A stretch of 64,000 nt of DNA from contig JADWQD010000012.1 in assembly GCA_016110215.1 (NCBI GenBank), positions 992,001 through 1,056,000 of the forward strand, given 5' to 3'. Below, piece after piece: positions 20,283 through 29,853 of this stretch (position 1 is the stretch's first letter; the number at the start of each line of letters is the position of its first letter). Position numbers and translations under genes: made by a program. The notes under the pieces were generated by a model that was not told the origin of the DNA, ran no database searches, and was given only the letters and a program-made list of their open reading frames with translations. Origin of the DNA: Capronia americana (Eukaryota > Ascomycota > Eurotiomycetes > Chaetothyriales > Herpotrichiellaceae).

Positions 20283-23051
20283 CTAGCCCTTGGTCTTGCT
20301 CTTCCTTCTCGCCTTCTCCCTCCCCCTCTCCCTCTCATACCCCTTTTGTGCTCGTCCTTCTTCGCCCTGAATCTCCGCCACCAATCGCTTATACTTCCTC
20401 TCGTACGCGCTGTCGCGTTCCTTCTTCTCCCTCAACTGCTCGCGCGCCATGAAGTTGGCGTCCTTTCTCAGTTCGCGCATCGCGCCCTTGCGCTCCTTCT
20501 TATGCTCGGCCCGTAACTTGGAGAGATCCGCGCGCTGGCGGTCCGGATCGTAGTGCCGGTCTGGGTTGTAGTTCTCGATGTACTGCGGGATGGAGGTCTT
20601 GATGGCGAGAGGGCGGTGGGCGTGCAGGAGGAGGGGCCGGCGGGTCTTGATGGACGCGTCGCGCATGCTGCAGAGTGTGGAGAGCGCGGTGGATGCGAGG
20701 GAGATGGTCTGCGCGGGGAGGGAGGAGGTGGAGGAGGAGAGGTGGGTCAATGCGTGGATGAGCGGGTGGATGAGTTCTGGGAGGGCAGATTTTTGGGACC
20801 ATAATTGTGTGGCATGCGTGGCTAGGCGGATGAATGTGTTGAGGAGGGCAGGAGCGTGGGTGCGCGCGGAGGCGTTGTCGTTACCATGACTCATGACGAG
20901 GGCTTTGAATGGGAGTTTCTCCGGTATGGCTATACCTGAGGCTGCTGTTCCGGAACTGATCCGCAGAGACTCAGACGCTAGAGGCAGCCTGATGGGCACA
21001 TTGATTGGTTTGCCATCCATGTCTTGTTGGGGAAGTGGTGCGGGTGAGAGGATGGCAATCGCGTTCGTAATGTACAAGACCACTTCGGCCACGTACCGCT
21101 TTGCCAGCCGCTGGTATCGCAGGGCGAGGGTACAGCAGTAGGCGCCGGCGCCGAGATCCTGCAGAGACTGGACGGAACTTTGGCCGAGGTATCGTGTGAG
21201 GGTCAGCATCGCCGGCGTTACGACCGAGTGGAAATGATCTGACGTTGGGAAGATCGTTGACACGCCAGTCAAGATGACGAGGTCGCCTGCGGAGAGTCGA
21301 AGCGGTCGTTCGGCGGCTATCACCTGGAGATGCTCCCGGAAGGCAACACCTACTGGTTCGGGCGAGGATTTGGCCATCGAATGTAAATGCCGGATCAGGC
21401 TCTCTAGAACCGAGAAGGGGACGGTCGTGTCGTTGTCGGCCAAGTAGGAGACGTGCTGCGTCAACACACCTGCGAACGTATCGAGCTTGGCTTGGTTTCC
21501 TGCCGCAAGACCTTTATGGTACAGGGCGCGGATCCTCTGAACAATCGTTGGCAGATCGGTGATTTTGGTTTCCTTGGTAAGTTCGAGGAACTGCTTGTGT
21601 GTTTGCGGGCAGGGGAATGTGTAGGCCAGGTTGCTGCTTGTTGAGGCTGACTTCGTCGTCTTCGGGGTTTTGTGTGTTTCTTGCGGCAAGACAAGGCCGT
21701 TGATGAAGTCGTCATCACCATCGTCCTCGGATTCATCCTCGGATTCATCGTCAGACTCTTCGTCATCTTGCTCGCTTGCCAGGTCAGCCTCCGATCCAGA
21801 GGCAATCAAGTCATCGTCAAGGACGAATTCGTCTTCGTCTTCTACATCGAGTTCTCTTCTTGGAGCAGGTGTGGTTTCTGGAGCGGCCAATCCGAAGGCT
21901 TCGGCATCGTCGATATCAATGTCCTCATCCGGCCCAGGCTCGGCAACTTCGTCGTCCTCCTCATCCTCCGAGCTTTCAGCTTCGCCCTTCATTCGGCGGA
22001 CTCTCTTCCGCTCCAGTTCTTCGAGACGTGCAGCCTCTTCTGCGGCCTTTTCTTCCTCGGTTTTGGTCCGTACACTGGGTTTGGACCGAGCCTCCAACTT
22101 TAGCTGCCGCAGGTTTGCTTCGTAGTCCTTCTCCGCGTCCTGCCTGCTCTTCCCTGCCAACATAGCAGCTCGTGAAGGATCCATCTGCGGTTCAGCCATC
22201 GCAGCCGACACGGGCTCAGGCCGGTGCTCCGGCACCTTCTGGCCTTGAAGGGCTGCGTAAAAGTCGGACATTCCTTTATCAAGTTCAGCACGTAGATCGT
22301 CATCGTCTTCCTTAGCAGCCTGTCGCTCGGCTTTGTACATTTTAGACTTGGCGATGACCTCCTTCATGACTTCGTCTTTTGTTTTCTTGCGTTGTGGTGC
22401 TTCTTCGTCCTCTTCATCGTCAGGTTCATCGTCGCCCTCGAGCCGTAACCGTTTCCGCGGCCGGTCGTCCTGCGCATCGAAGTCGCCGCCTACGTCTGCA
22501 TCCTCTTGATCATCGACATCATCCTCATCAAAATCGTCCTTCATATCACTCCCGAAATCGAGCGATCTTCCACCGTGTGTGAGTGCCATCTCCTCCTCGC
22601 TATCGTCCTCGAGATTGAACAGGGAATTCTTCTTCATCTTGCGCTCATTCTGCCGCGCGAACCGCTCTGCTGCTCTTTGCTCCGGCGTCATGGTCGGGTC
22701 ATCCTCTCCGAACCGTCGGTCAAGCATGCCGCCGACCTTGTTGCGACTCTGCATCTCTTTCAATAGTGTCTCTCTCCGTCGTTCCTCGCCCAGTCCTCGG
22801 GTCACGCCCGGCCGACCAATAGCCGGTTTCACATTCTTGCCATTGACGAATTCGTACTTGGCCCTGCGAGGAGGCGCCTTGACTTCGAAAGGATTGAACC
22901 GTTCCCGAATGTCGTCGAGGGCCGCATTGCGCTGGGCCCGTTTCTGCGCATCTTTGCCGGCCGATTTGCGTTGTTTCTTGGACTTTTGAGGGCCGAGGAC
23001 GCCGTTCTCCCGCAGCGATGCTTTCAATTGCTTAAGCTGCGAGGGCGCCAT
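20283..23051 (-). CDS. NOP14: Nucleolar protein NOP14
   Basis: Single exon, 922 residues from the ATG at 23051 (MAPSQLKQLKASLRENG). NOP14 is a component of the SSU processome, needed for 18S rRNA maturation and 40S assembly. Family hallmarks: the N-terminal NPFEVK motif within RERFNPFEVKAPPRRAKYE, then GRPGVTRGLGEERRRETLL, RRFGEDDPTMTPEQRAAERF and NSLFNLEDDSEEE. A long acidic middle has several Asp/Glu blocks (about residues 400-470). The C-terminal half is helical, ending in YNPDRHYDPDRQRADLSKLR and a Lys/Arg-rich tail suited to RNA binding and nucleolar location. Length is close to the family norm. Two CACGTG boxes lie 135-165 bp upstream. Confidence 0.95.
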   Translation of the reverse strand: MAPSQLKQLKASLRENGVLGPQKSKKQRKSAGKDAQKRAQRNAALDDIRERFNPFEVKAPPRRAKYEFVNGKNVKPAIGRPGVTRGLGEERRRETLLKEMQSRNKVGGMLDRRFGEDDPTMTPEQRAAERFARQNERKMKKNSLFNLEDDSEEEMALTHGGRSLDFGSDMKDDFDEDDVDDQEDADVGGDFDAQDDRPRKRLRLEGDDEPDDEEDEEAPQRKKTKDEVMKEVIAKSKMYKAERQAAKEDDDDLRAELDKGMSDFYAALQGQKVPEHRPEPVSAAMAEPQMDPSRAAMLAGKSRQDAEKDYEANLRQLKLEARSKPSVRTKTEEEKAAEEAARLEELERKRVRRMKGEAESSEDEEDDEVAEPGPDEDIDIDDAEAFGLAAPETTPAPRRELDVEDEDEFVLDDDLIASGSEADLASEQDDEESDDESEDESEDDGDDDFINGLVLPQETHKTPKTTKSASTSSNLAYTFPCPQTHKQFLELTKETKITDLPTIVQRIRALYHKGLAAGNQAKLDTFAGVLTQHVSYLADNDTTVPFSVLESLIRHLHSMAKSSPEPVGVAFREHLQVIAAERPLRLSAGDLVILTGVSTIFPTSDHFHSVVTPAMLTLTRYLGQSSVQSLQDLGAGAYCCTLALRYQRLAKRYVAEVVLYITNAIAILSPAPLPQQDMDGKPINVPIRLPLASESLRISSGTAASGIAIPEKLPFKALVMSHGNDNASARTHAPALLNTFIRLATHATQLWSQKSALPELIHPLIHALTHLSSSTSSLPAQTISLASTALSTLCSMRDASIKTRRPLLLHAHRPLAIKTSIPQYIENYNPDRHYDPDRQRADLSKLRAEHKKERKGAMRELRKDANFMAREQLREKKERDSAYERKYKRLVAEIQGEEGRAQKGYERERGREKARRKSKTKG

Positions 23052-23536
23052 GTCTGCCTTGTCGTGCGAGGAAGGCCACTTTCTCGACTCTGAAAGTCGC
23101 CGCGGCCGAAACTTTTTCGGCGGCTTCAACGAAGGAAGCGTCTCCGCACGCCGGATAGGGCAGGTAGAGCGAGACAAGGCTGTATCACGTGGTCAGACTC
23201 ATCCTCACGTGCCGGTTTCAGGGGTAGTACGGACAGAACGGAGTTACATTCTGAATGCCTGGCACCCTGGTTCGATTCTTGGCTTCTCATACCACCGTCA
23301 TGCGCAAGGGTCGCTGAGTGATGCCACCTGGAGGCGCAATCGAATGGAAAATAGAAAACGCTCAGTACCATGGCGCACGCTTATGATATCGCGTTGATGA
23401 ATGTGACCTGCCTTACGGCCCAAACACAATTTTCGAGGTTCGACGAACGCTGAGATGTCCCCATGATAGCAAATGGCACCCAGATTCAGTTCTATAGCTC
23501 CTGGCTTAATGGCGCAGGAGGCGCGACTGAGCAGCA
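23052..23536. promoter_or_regulatory. NOP14 upstream region with two CACGTG boxes
   Basis: TCACGTGG at 23185-23192 and TCACGTG at 23205-23211 lie 20 bp apart, about 135-160 bp upstream of the NOP14 start. This echoes the pair upstream of the G-patch gene. No gene was recognised here. Confidence 0.45.
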
Positions 23537-24580
23537 ATGGACTGCAATCAGGAGAAATTGGATAAGCTTCTTGTCGAGCGACGAGTACGAGACCAGACGC
23601 GACGGCCGCCCCTAGCCATGACGCCACTCATAGTGAGAGTAAGAAGTCATTGGCTGGAGATCAGGATATTGGCCGCTTCCAGCACGATCGCCGAGTGCTT
23701 GCCTCCATTCAAGTTGCCATATATGGTACATTTGACCACGAGGAGCGACTAGCCGAGCGTTGGCTGCGCCACGCCCGACTCGTCCTCAATCGTGCGTGCT
23801 GCCCGACAGCAACCCGGTCATTCCGGACGTTGCGCGCCAGGGTAGACTTAAGCAAGCAGCGACGATACTAAGCTGTTTGGGCGTCGCTGATCTGTTTCCT
23901 GGCCTATATCCGTGGCAATTCAGGTACGCTGGAGGGAATGGGTCTGATTTTGTCCAGAGGTACGGAGGGAGCATGGATTTATCGACGTCTTGAGAGCAAT
24001 TGACGCCGGTATCCAGAGCGAACTTGATGCTGCTGTGCGGGTCCTCTGCGTCAACATGGTTACGGATTATGCTCCGACTGCTTCGAGGAAACCTCTCCTG
24101 TGGTGGCTGACCATCTTGGTCCGCTCGGCCATCGAGGAAGTGGACAATCTCAGCCGTGGTCGCTTTCTCGTGAACATCCTACCCATGGATCTGGACCTTT
24201 ACGGCCGTTTAGAGGCCATACAACATTACGCCAAGGTCCTTGTGTTGGACGAAGCATTGGACTTGTGGATGCCGTACTCGGACGACTGGCCGCATGAGGT
24301 GAATCGCGATTTGGATATGTCGGATGTGGGCTGGCTGGACGAAGACACATATCAGCGACCATCCGACGACCATGACCCTAGAAACCGTGACTCGCCGGCT
24401 TGGCGGTCCGTGCTGGAGAATCTCAACCACCGGGCGATGGCATTCCTCAGTACTCGAAAGGACGTTGACACTGTTCTAGGCGAGGTCGGAAAACTTCTTT
24501 CAACAGATGGTCATAGATATTCCATTGCGGGTCGGAACTTCTGTGAGTGGCGAGGCTCAGAATGCCTACGACGCGATTGA
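23537..24580 (+). CDS. Possible hypothetical gene, structure unresolved or decayed
   Basis: I do not recognise this gene. Protein-like stretches continue through three frames: FQHDRRVLASIQVAIYGTFD with EERLAERWLRHARLVLN (about 23668-23790), then ARQGRLKQAATILSCLGVAD with LFPGLYPWQFR (about 23840-23923), then a longer open segment to 24580 (HGFIDVLRAIDAGIQSELDA; KPLLWWLTILVRSAIEEVDN; LDEALDLWMPYSDDWPHEVN). A 44-bp GT-AG interval (23924-23967) would join the last two in frame. No convincing intron joins the first two, and the intron near 23633-23664 would be only 32 bp. It could be a multi-exon gene with short introns or a frameshifted relic. No domain, signal peptide or membrane segment is evident. 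Confidence 0.35.
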
Positions 24581-24802
24581 TAGGGGAGGAACCGCTGCGC
24601 TGGTCCTACCACAGCCCAACTCGATGACCTTTTCAACATCCTGGCCCATCAACCGGAGCATGGTCTGCCGCGTCAGAGTTACTCATGGTGCTAGACTGCC
24701 TTCTCTTGGACTGTTCCCAATCACAGCCCGGAAGATCAGTGCCAGGTTTTTTCCTGTGTCACGTCTAGAAGAATCCTCCGAGTTCCTCACTTCTACCCTC
24801 CC

Positions 24803-25789
24803 CTATTCAAGTCTCCAAGAGATGTTAGTCGGAAACAGGGCTCCCCAGAGCAACTGCGCCACGGGCTCAGCCGTCCAGAGCATCAGAATGCCACGCCTCA
24901 TCCGCGAATCGAGGTAGAATGCGCAGAAGTGCTGATTTCCCACTATCTGCAGGGCCCCCAGCCAGACCAAACAGGAAGCAAGCAGTCTCAGCAGACTCAG
25001 TAACAGCGAGACTAGATGCCTGAACCACCAAAGGTGCTGGAGACGCATCTCTCGCACTCTTTCTCGACCTTGGTACCAGAAAAGCAGCTGTAAGGCGACC
25101 CACACGACGACGCCAAGGGCACTCCCGACGCGCAGGAGTGGTATTGCGCTCTTTTCGATGGAGAACTGCTGAAGGATGTCGTGAGTCGCCGAGTCTATGT
25201 TCCTGGTTGCGCCGCACAAGAAAGCGTAGGGCCAAATGGAGAGTATTGCTGAAGGAAGCGCGCTGGCATCCAGGTCTCTTAAGGCATCTGTGTAATACTC
25301 TCGCCCAACGATGAGCGTCAACGCCCTAATAAGACAGAATGGCGACGGGCGCAGAATCCAAAGAGCCAGTGCATTGGCCAAGCTGGTACTGGAAGCATGA
25401 CTGCTGAGAACTTTTGCAGTCGCCAAGTTGAACGCTATCTGCAGAGCTGAGGCGCCGAGAAGATGGAGCAGTACAGAGTAAGAAAGCTTCTTGCGGTCGA
25501 CTTCCACGGCCCTCAGATGAAGCCATGTTTGAATGAGATGGCGAGCGTGGACTGATCCGAGTCCCAGGAAGATCGCCGTGGCGATCGTCCAGAGTGCGAT
25601 ATGAAGAAAGACGGTGGATGTCAAGATATCCTCGCAATCGGCGGATTTTGGCTTTGTGGGAAGAATATACCAGTATCGGAGGATTGAAGTCAGTTGTCTA
25701 TCCATATCGCTACGTCCCGACAGTTTGACGTCCAACCCGGGCCTTGAAGGACAGTCTGGGCCGATGAGGCTGGGAATAATAGATGGCAT
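24803..25789 (-). CDS. Polytopic membrane protein, unknown function
   Basis: Single exon, 328 residues, start ATG at 25789. There are six or seven hydrophobic helices, including VFLHIALWTIATAIFLGLG, YSVLLHLLGASALQIAFNLA, AILSIWPYAFLCGATR, LGVVVWVALQLLFWYQGR, LVSLLLSLLRLLASCLVWLG and LMLWTAEPVAQLLWGAL. Loops between them are Arg-rich. No transporter or enzyme signature was seen, so function is not assigned. It is divergent from the RBR ligase gene across about 740 bp. This makes it a candidate partner or substrate adaptor of that system, which is inference from position only. An internal ATG at MDRQLTSILRYW is an alternative start. Confidence 0.65.
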   Translation of the reverse strand: MPSIIPSLIGPDCPSRPGLDVKLSGRSDMDRQLTSILRYWYILPTKPKSADCEDILTSTVFLHIALWTIATAIFLGLGSVHARHLIQTWLHLRAVEVDRKKLSYSVLLHLLGASALQIAFNLATAKVLSSHASSTSLANALALWILRPSPFCLIRALTLIVGREYYTDALRDLDASALPSAILSIWPYAFLCGATRNIDSATHDILQQFSIEKSAIPLLRVGSALGVVVWVALQLLFWYQGRERVREMRLQHLWWFRHLVSLLLSLLRLLASCLVWLGALQIVGNQHFCAFYLDSRMRRGILMLWTAEPVAQLLWGALFPTNISWRLE

Positions 25790-26527
25790 ATGGAAACGTC
25801 ATCATGGCGATGCGAGTCCTCGGGTCACATTTCAGGCCTTCACGGCTTTCTGCTCCATGGCAAGGTGCATATATAGCCTGGTACGCTCGGTATTTTGGAA
25901 GTCAACGGAGCGGCTTGAAAGTCCGTATCACCGAAGTCCTGGAGGAGAGCGAAGCGACATCCGCAAGTTGGCAACTAGGCAACACGTCCGAAGGCTAGAG
26001 ACAGGCGTACCACGGCTGTACCCCGTACCTCATAGGCTGAGAGCGATCACCGGAGCTGGTGTCGATGCCCAAAGGTTCCTTCATAGCCATAGACTCACTC
26101 CTCCCGATGTATGTGACTGGCAAGCCCCCAAATGCGCCTGGATCAGCCTGAAACATTGTCGACCCCCTTCCAAGACCGAGCTATCGAAATCCTCAAGCCA
26201 CGCTCGTTTATACTTTCCCCCAGCACCACGCCCGGGCAAACACTGTGGAATGTCTGCCTTGCTGAAGCTGCCGCGGACCATCAGCCTCAGCTCGCCAACA
26301 TGCAGTCATCTACTCCGCCTTCTTTGCATGCACGATGGGGTTGGTGTTGACAGTTTGTCGGGCAACACCGCGTAGCTGTCCCGAGTAACCAACGACGGGT
26401 TCAGAGACACGCAAGTTCTGAGATCTAGTTGTGTCTCGGAAAATCTCAGCAAGAAATCCGAGGAATCAGTCACAGAGTCCACGAATTGTCCTTGAAGGTT
26501 GCGAACGGTCAAGTTGTCGTCGTCGAT
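25790..26527. promoter_or_regulatory. Divergent region between membrane protein and RBR ligase
   Basis: 738 bp separating two divergent start codons. Several reading frames overlap here, none with recognisable features. It should contain the promoters of both neighbours. An extra 5' exon of the RBR gene cannot be excluded. Confidence 0.4.
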
Positions 26528-28037
26528 ATGAGCGGGGCATCTGATGCCGCTCGCTGGGAGGTGTGCTTTCGGATTTCAAGGGTGTTCAGCGCGCGATTCG
26601 ACGCCGGGAAACGGGCTTGCGTCTCCTGTGGCAAGCGGGTTGATGCCGTGCTGCCCTTCTTTCAATCTGTGTTCGTACAGAAGGTCGTCAAGTGTCCAAG
26701 AGGCTGCGTTCTCTTTCCCGACAGGGCCAGTGTCCTATGCCTGGACTGTGACGAAGACATGGTGCAACGTATAACTGAAAGGCAACAGGTGTGCTTCCGG
26801 GAGCAGTGTGGAAGAAAGCTCTTGGTCGACAGGGTTCCGCTACGGCGTGCGGCTTCCGGCAACGTCCCCGACGTATATCTGGAAAGGTACGCGTGCGAGT
26901 GCGAGTGCGAGTGCCAATGCCTCAAGCATCGAGATTTGTCTATCCCGCGGCGTGACCCTCCCTAACGCAATTGGACATGCAGATATCTCAATCTCCTGGA
27001 TAACTATCACAAATTCGCCTGCGCCATATGCTTTACTGACTATGAGCTTGTCGAGGGATCTCTTCAGCCCTCGAAAATCAGTTGCAAGCACGACGTCACG
27101 GTCTGCGATGAATGTTTCCGGCAATATCTGAAGACCGAGCTGGGCGAGCGGAATTGCGAGAACATCAAGTGTCCGGATCCGACATGCACAGAGGTGCTAG
27201 GACCCAAGGAGATCAAACTGGCGTCCCAAGTCCTGGAAGACCCGGAGATCATGACGCAGTATGTATTTCCTTGACTTGCTCATGGCGCGCGAACGGCTTG
27301 TTCTAACAGCCTGACCACCTGAATAGATACGACGAGCTGTTGTTTCTGACCCAGCTCTCGAAGCTCTCGGCCTTCCGCTGGTGCAACCGCCTGAAGCCCA
27401 AGTGTGACTCAGGACAGCTTATCCGAGGAGCATCCGGTGAGGGCGGCGGACCAGATTGCTTTGCTTGATGGAACTGCGACTGACATGTACATGCCAGCTT
27501 CAGCACCCGCGTGGACTTGCCAGCGGTGCCACGCGCAGAATTGCTTCACGCACAAGTCCCTCTGGCACGCCGGGTTGACGTGCGAGCAGTTCGACGCCGG
27601 GAAAACGGTGACCGGCCTTGCAGAGGAAGAAATCGCGCGTACGACGAAACAGTGTCCCGCGCGAGGCTGCAACAAGCGGCTCGTCAAGGACGGAAGATGC
27701 AAGGACATGCATTGCAAGAAGGCAGCCGGTACGCTTCGAGCACCAAGATCCCAAAGGTCCGAGATGTCCCATCCGGCTAACAGTCAGATCATGCAAAGGC
27801 GGCTGTGGCACGGAATTCTGCTGGCATTGCAAGATCATCTACCGCGGGGCCTATCCAAACACCAGCAAACGTCACCTGGTGGACTGCAAGTTCCAGCTGC
27901 CACACCGGATCTATCCCATTGCTGCGAAACCTTCTGCCGACGACCCTTTGTATAAACCGGGCTGGGACAAAGACCCGGGCTATGTGGCACATCCGGACGA
28001 ATACGCTTGGACCCAACCCGAGGACCGAAATCTGTGA
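26528..28037 (+). CDS. RBR-type E3 ubiquitin ligase (RING1-IBR-RING2)
   Basis: Five exons (26528-26886, 26983-27258, 27327-27436, 27498-27728, 27784-28037) sum to 1230 bases, 409 residues. RING1: CAIC (C133, C136), SCKHDVTVCDECF, then CPDPTC. IBR: FRWC (C231), CDSGQL, WTCQRCHAQNCFTH, SLWHAGLTCEQFDAG. RING2: CPARGCNKRLVKDGRCKDMHC, then CKGGCGTEFCWHC; C316 in GRC is the expected catalytic cysteine. RBR ligases take ubiquitin from an E2 onto this cysteine before transfer. The N-terminal 120 residues hold another Cys-rich module (CVSCGKRV; CPRGC; CLDCDEDM; CFREQCGRKL). It is convergent, 64 bp apart, with a ubiquitin-like gene. Intron 4 (27729-27783) is least certain: its branch-like CTAAC abuts the acceptor. 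Confidence 0.87.
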
Positions 28038-28101
28038 ATGTCTATCACCACTAATGTCTTGAATGAGCTTGGACTGCTTTTTGGACGTGGACTTGTCCTC
28101 G

Positions 28102-28862
28102 TCATTCTGCCCTACCGCCTCGCACTCTGGTCACGACGTGCATGGTGCATTCCTGGCGAGCGAGATTCTGTCAGAGAGGACTGGGACAACATCAAGAGAA
28201 GAGGGCCGCCTGCCCGCTACTCACCTTTGTGATACCATAGTCCTTGAGCGTGAGGTCTGCGAGAAGAGAGCAGTCAGCAACCATGTAGCGCACTTCAATC
28301 TTCAATCAAGGGAGGGAAATGCTGGGTTGGGCTTCCACAAACCGGTTCCCCGCCTCAATTCCTTGGACCCGTAGATGACCCTCATGTACTCGGCGTTGAT
28401 GCCAGTCTTCTTGGAGAGAAGATTGAGGACATCCTCCGCCTTCATATCCATCGTCAGGCCCTCCAGGATGAGCGTCCGATCATCGACCTTCGCGAACGCA
28501 TCTCCAATCTTCTCACCCCCCGTGGCAACCAAGTTGGACTGCGCCTGCGTCTTGGGGCTGTCGGTCTTGAGCGCACTTTTCAGCCCGCCCACCCTTTTGG
28601 CCGCAGAGGCGGGATCGTCGACCGGTACCACGCGGATGACAGACGATTCGTCCACCCCGTACGACTCCAGCGTGCGGGAATCTTCCATCTCCTCGCCGAG
28701 ATGCATGAGCTGCAAAGACCCGCACGCCGAGGCGGGCGTCTTGATTTCCATGCCCACCATCCATTTGAAGTTCCGGACACGCGTGGCTTTGTACACGTTT
28801 TGGACCGTGTATTTGGTGCCGTCGATGTGAGCGATGTTCAGGATTGCGTAAATGTCCGCCAT
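28102..28862 (-). CDS. Tandem ubiquitin-like protein with C-terminal Gly-Gly precursor tail
   Basis: Three exons (28862-28343, 28256-28225, 28152-28102) give 200 residues; the middle exon is only 32 bp. UBL1 (about 2-80) is diverged but keeps the ubiquitin ending pattern LQLMHLGEEMEDSRTLESYG. A linker of about 35 residues follows. UBL2 (about 117-197) is close to ubiquitin: AEDVLNLLSKKTGI matches the alpha-helix, RVIYGSKEL matches RLIFAGKQL, LTLKDYGITKECTMHV matches the last strand, and the end is TRVRGG-RAE. Equivalents of I44 (I163), K48 (K167), K63 (K184), R72 and the G75-G76 pair (G196-G197) are kept, so cleavage of RAE would expose a conjugatable GG. Without splicing, the frame stops early and loses this tail, so standard single-exon calls would miss it. 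The first intron has a weak donor (GTTTGT). It is convergent with an RBR ligase gene. Confidence 0.82.
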
Positions 28863-29853
28863 GTCTAACACGGCGGGGGTCGCAGTGCGGTATAACGCTC
28901 CTTGGTGTGGAATGGGAGACTGGCTCAGCCCACTGTACACAGAGCAATACACGGTACACGGTCGAAGGTTGAAATTCAGAATAAGAATCTCGCTTTAGCC
29001 TTGTTGGAGGAAGAGGGACGAGACGCCCACTCGAACGCGCGCGGTATGGAATTATGTAGAGACACGACCAGACCGAACCTACCTACCATCAGGCTGTGGT
29101 GTCGTGTACAAATGGTGCTGGTGTCGGCTCTCTGCTCCGCTTCTAGAGTCTTGCACAGTACATCATGGCATACCGTAACAGAGCATTGCTGGCATGTGCT
29201 GTCTCCGCGTAAACTTGCAGTCCAGAACACGAGGGGGAGGCTTAGGCAGGAACATGCAGGAGGGTGACCGGGGGGAGGAAAGCCAAGTCCCTAGTTCAAT
29301 AACTTACTCCGTACTCCGTAGTGTGTTGCATAGGCGCCTGGTGAGACATGGCGAGGCTGAACCGAACCGAAGTGAACTGAGCTGAATGCCAGCACGACGA
29401 CGCGTTCGCCTACGCCTGCGCCTACGCCATTTTCCTGGGATATGGCCAAATTTGGGCGAGGCGTCCCGTCAGGCCAGGCAGAAACAGCATGCGCGGCGCG
29501 TGCATGTCTGTTTCCTGTTTCCTCTTTCTGGCTTACAGTTTCCCATTTCCCTGTATGCGGGATATCAGGATATGGCATGGTACGGAATGGAACTTTCATC
29601 GTTTACCTAGGCCCGGTGGGGAAGGGGAGGCAGTACCTAGCCGACTTACTTTGGAAATCCAGTACGTATGTCACTGACTAGTTATCCGACTGACCGACTG
29701 TCCGACAGACGAGCCGCACGGCAGGCTTGTCGAGCATGTGACTTGTTGCTATTCACTTACTTACTCACTTGCTTACTTGCTTACTTGGGTGGTTGCTTGC
29801 TTCTTCGCTCGAGCGTCGTGAGTGCCGCAAACATCGATTGATCCATCGATCCG
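28863..29853. promoter_or_regulatory. Divergent region between ubiquitin-like gene and coiled-coil membrane protein
   Basis: About 990 bp with no supported gene. Near its right end (about 29753-29800) is an imperfect CTTACTTA/CTTGCTTA tetranucleotide tract, followed by ATCGATTGATCCATCGATC just before the coiled-coil gene start. Promoters of both neighbours should lie here. Confidence 0.4.

Noticed and set aside
23215..23300. Possible tRNA because of a B-box-like GGTTCGATTC near 23270
   Set aside because: The T stem does not pair and no matching acceptor stem was found.
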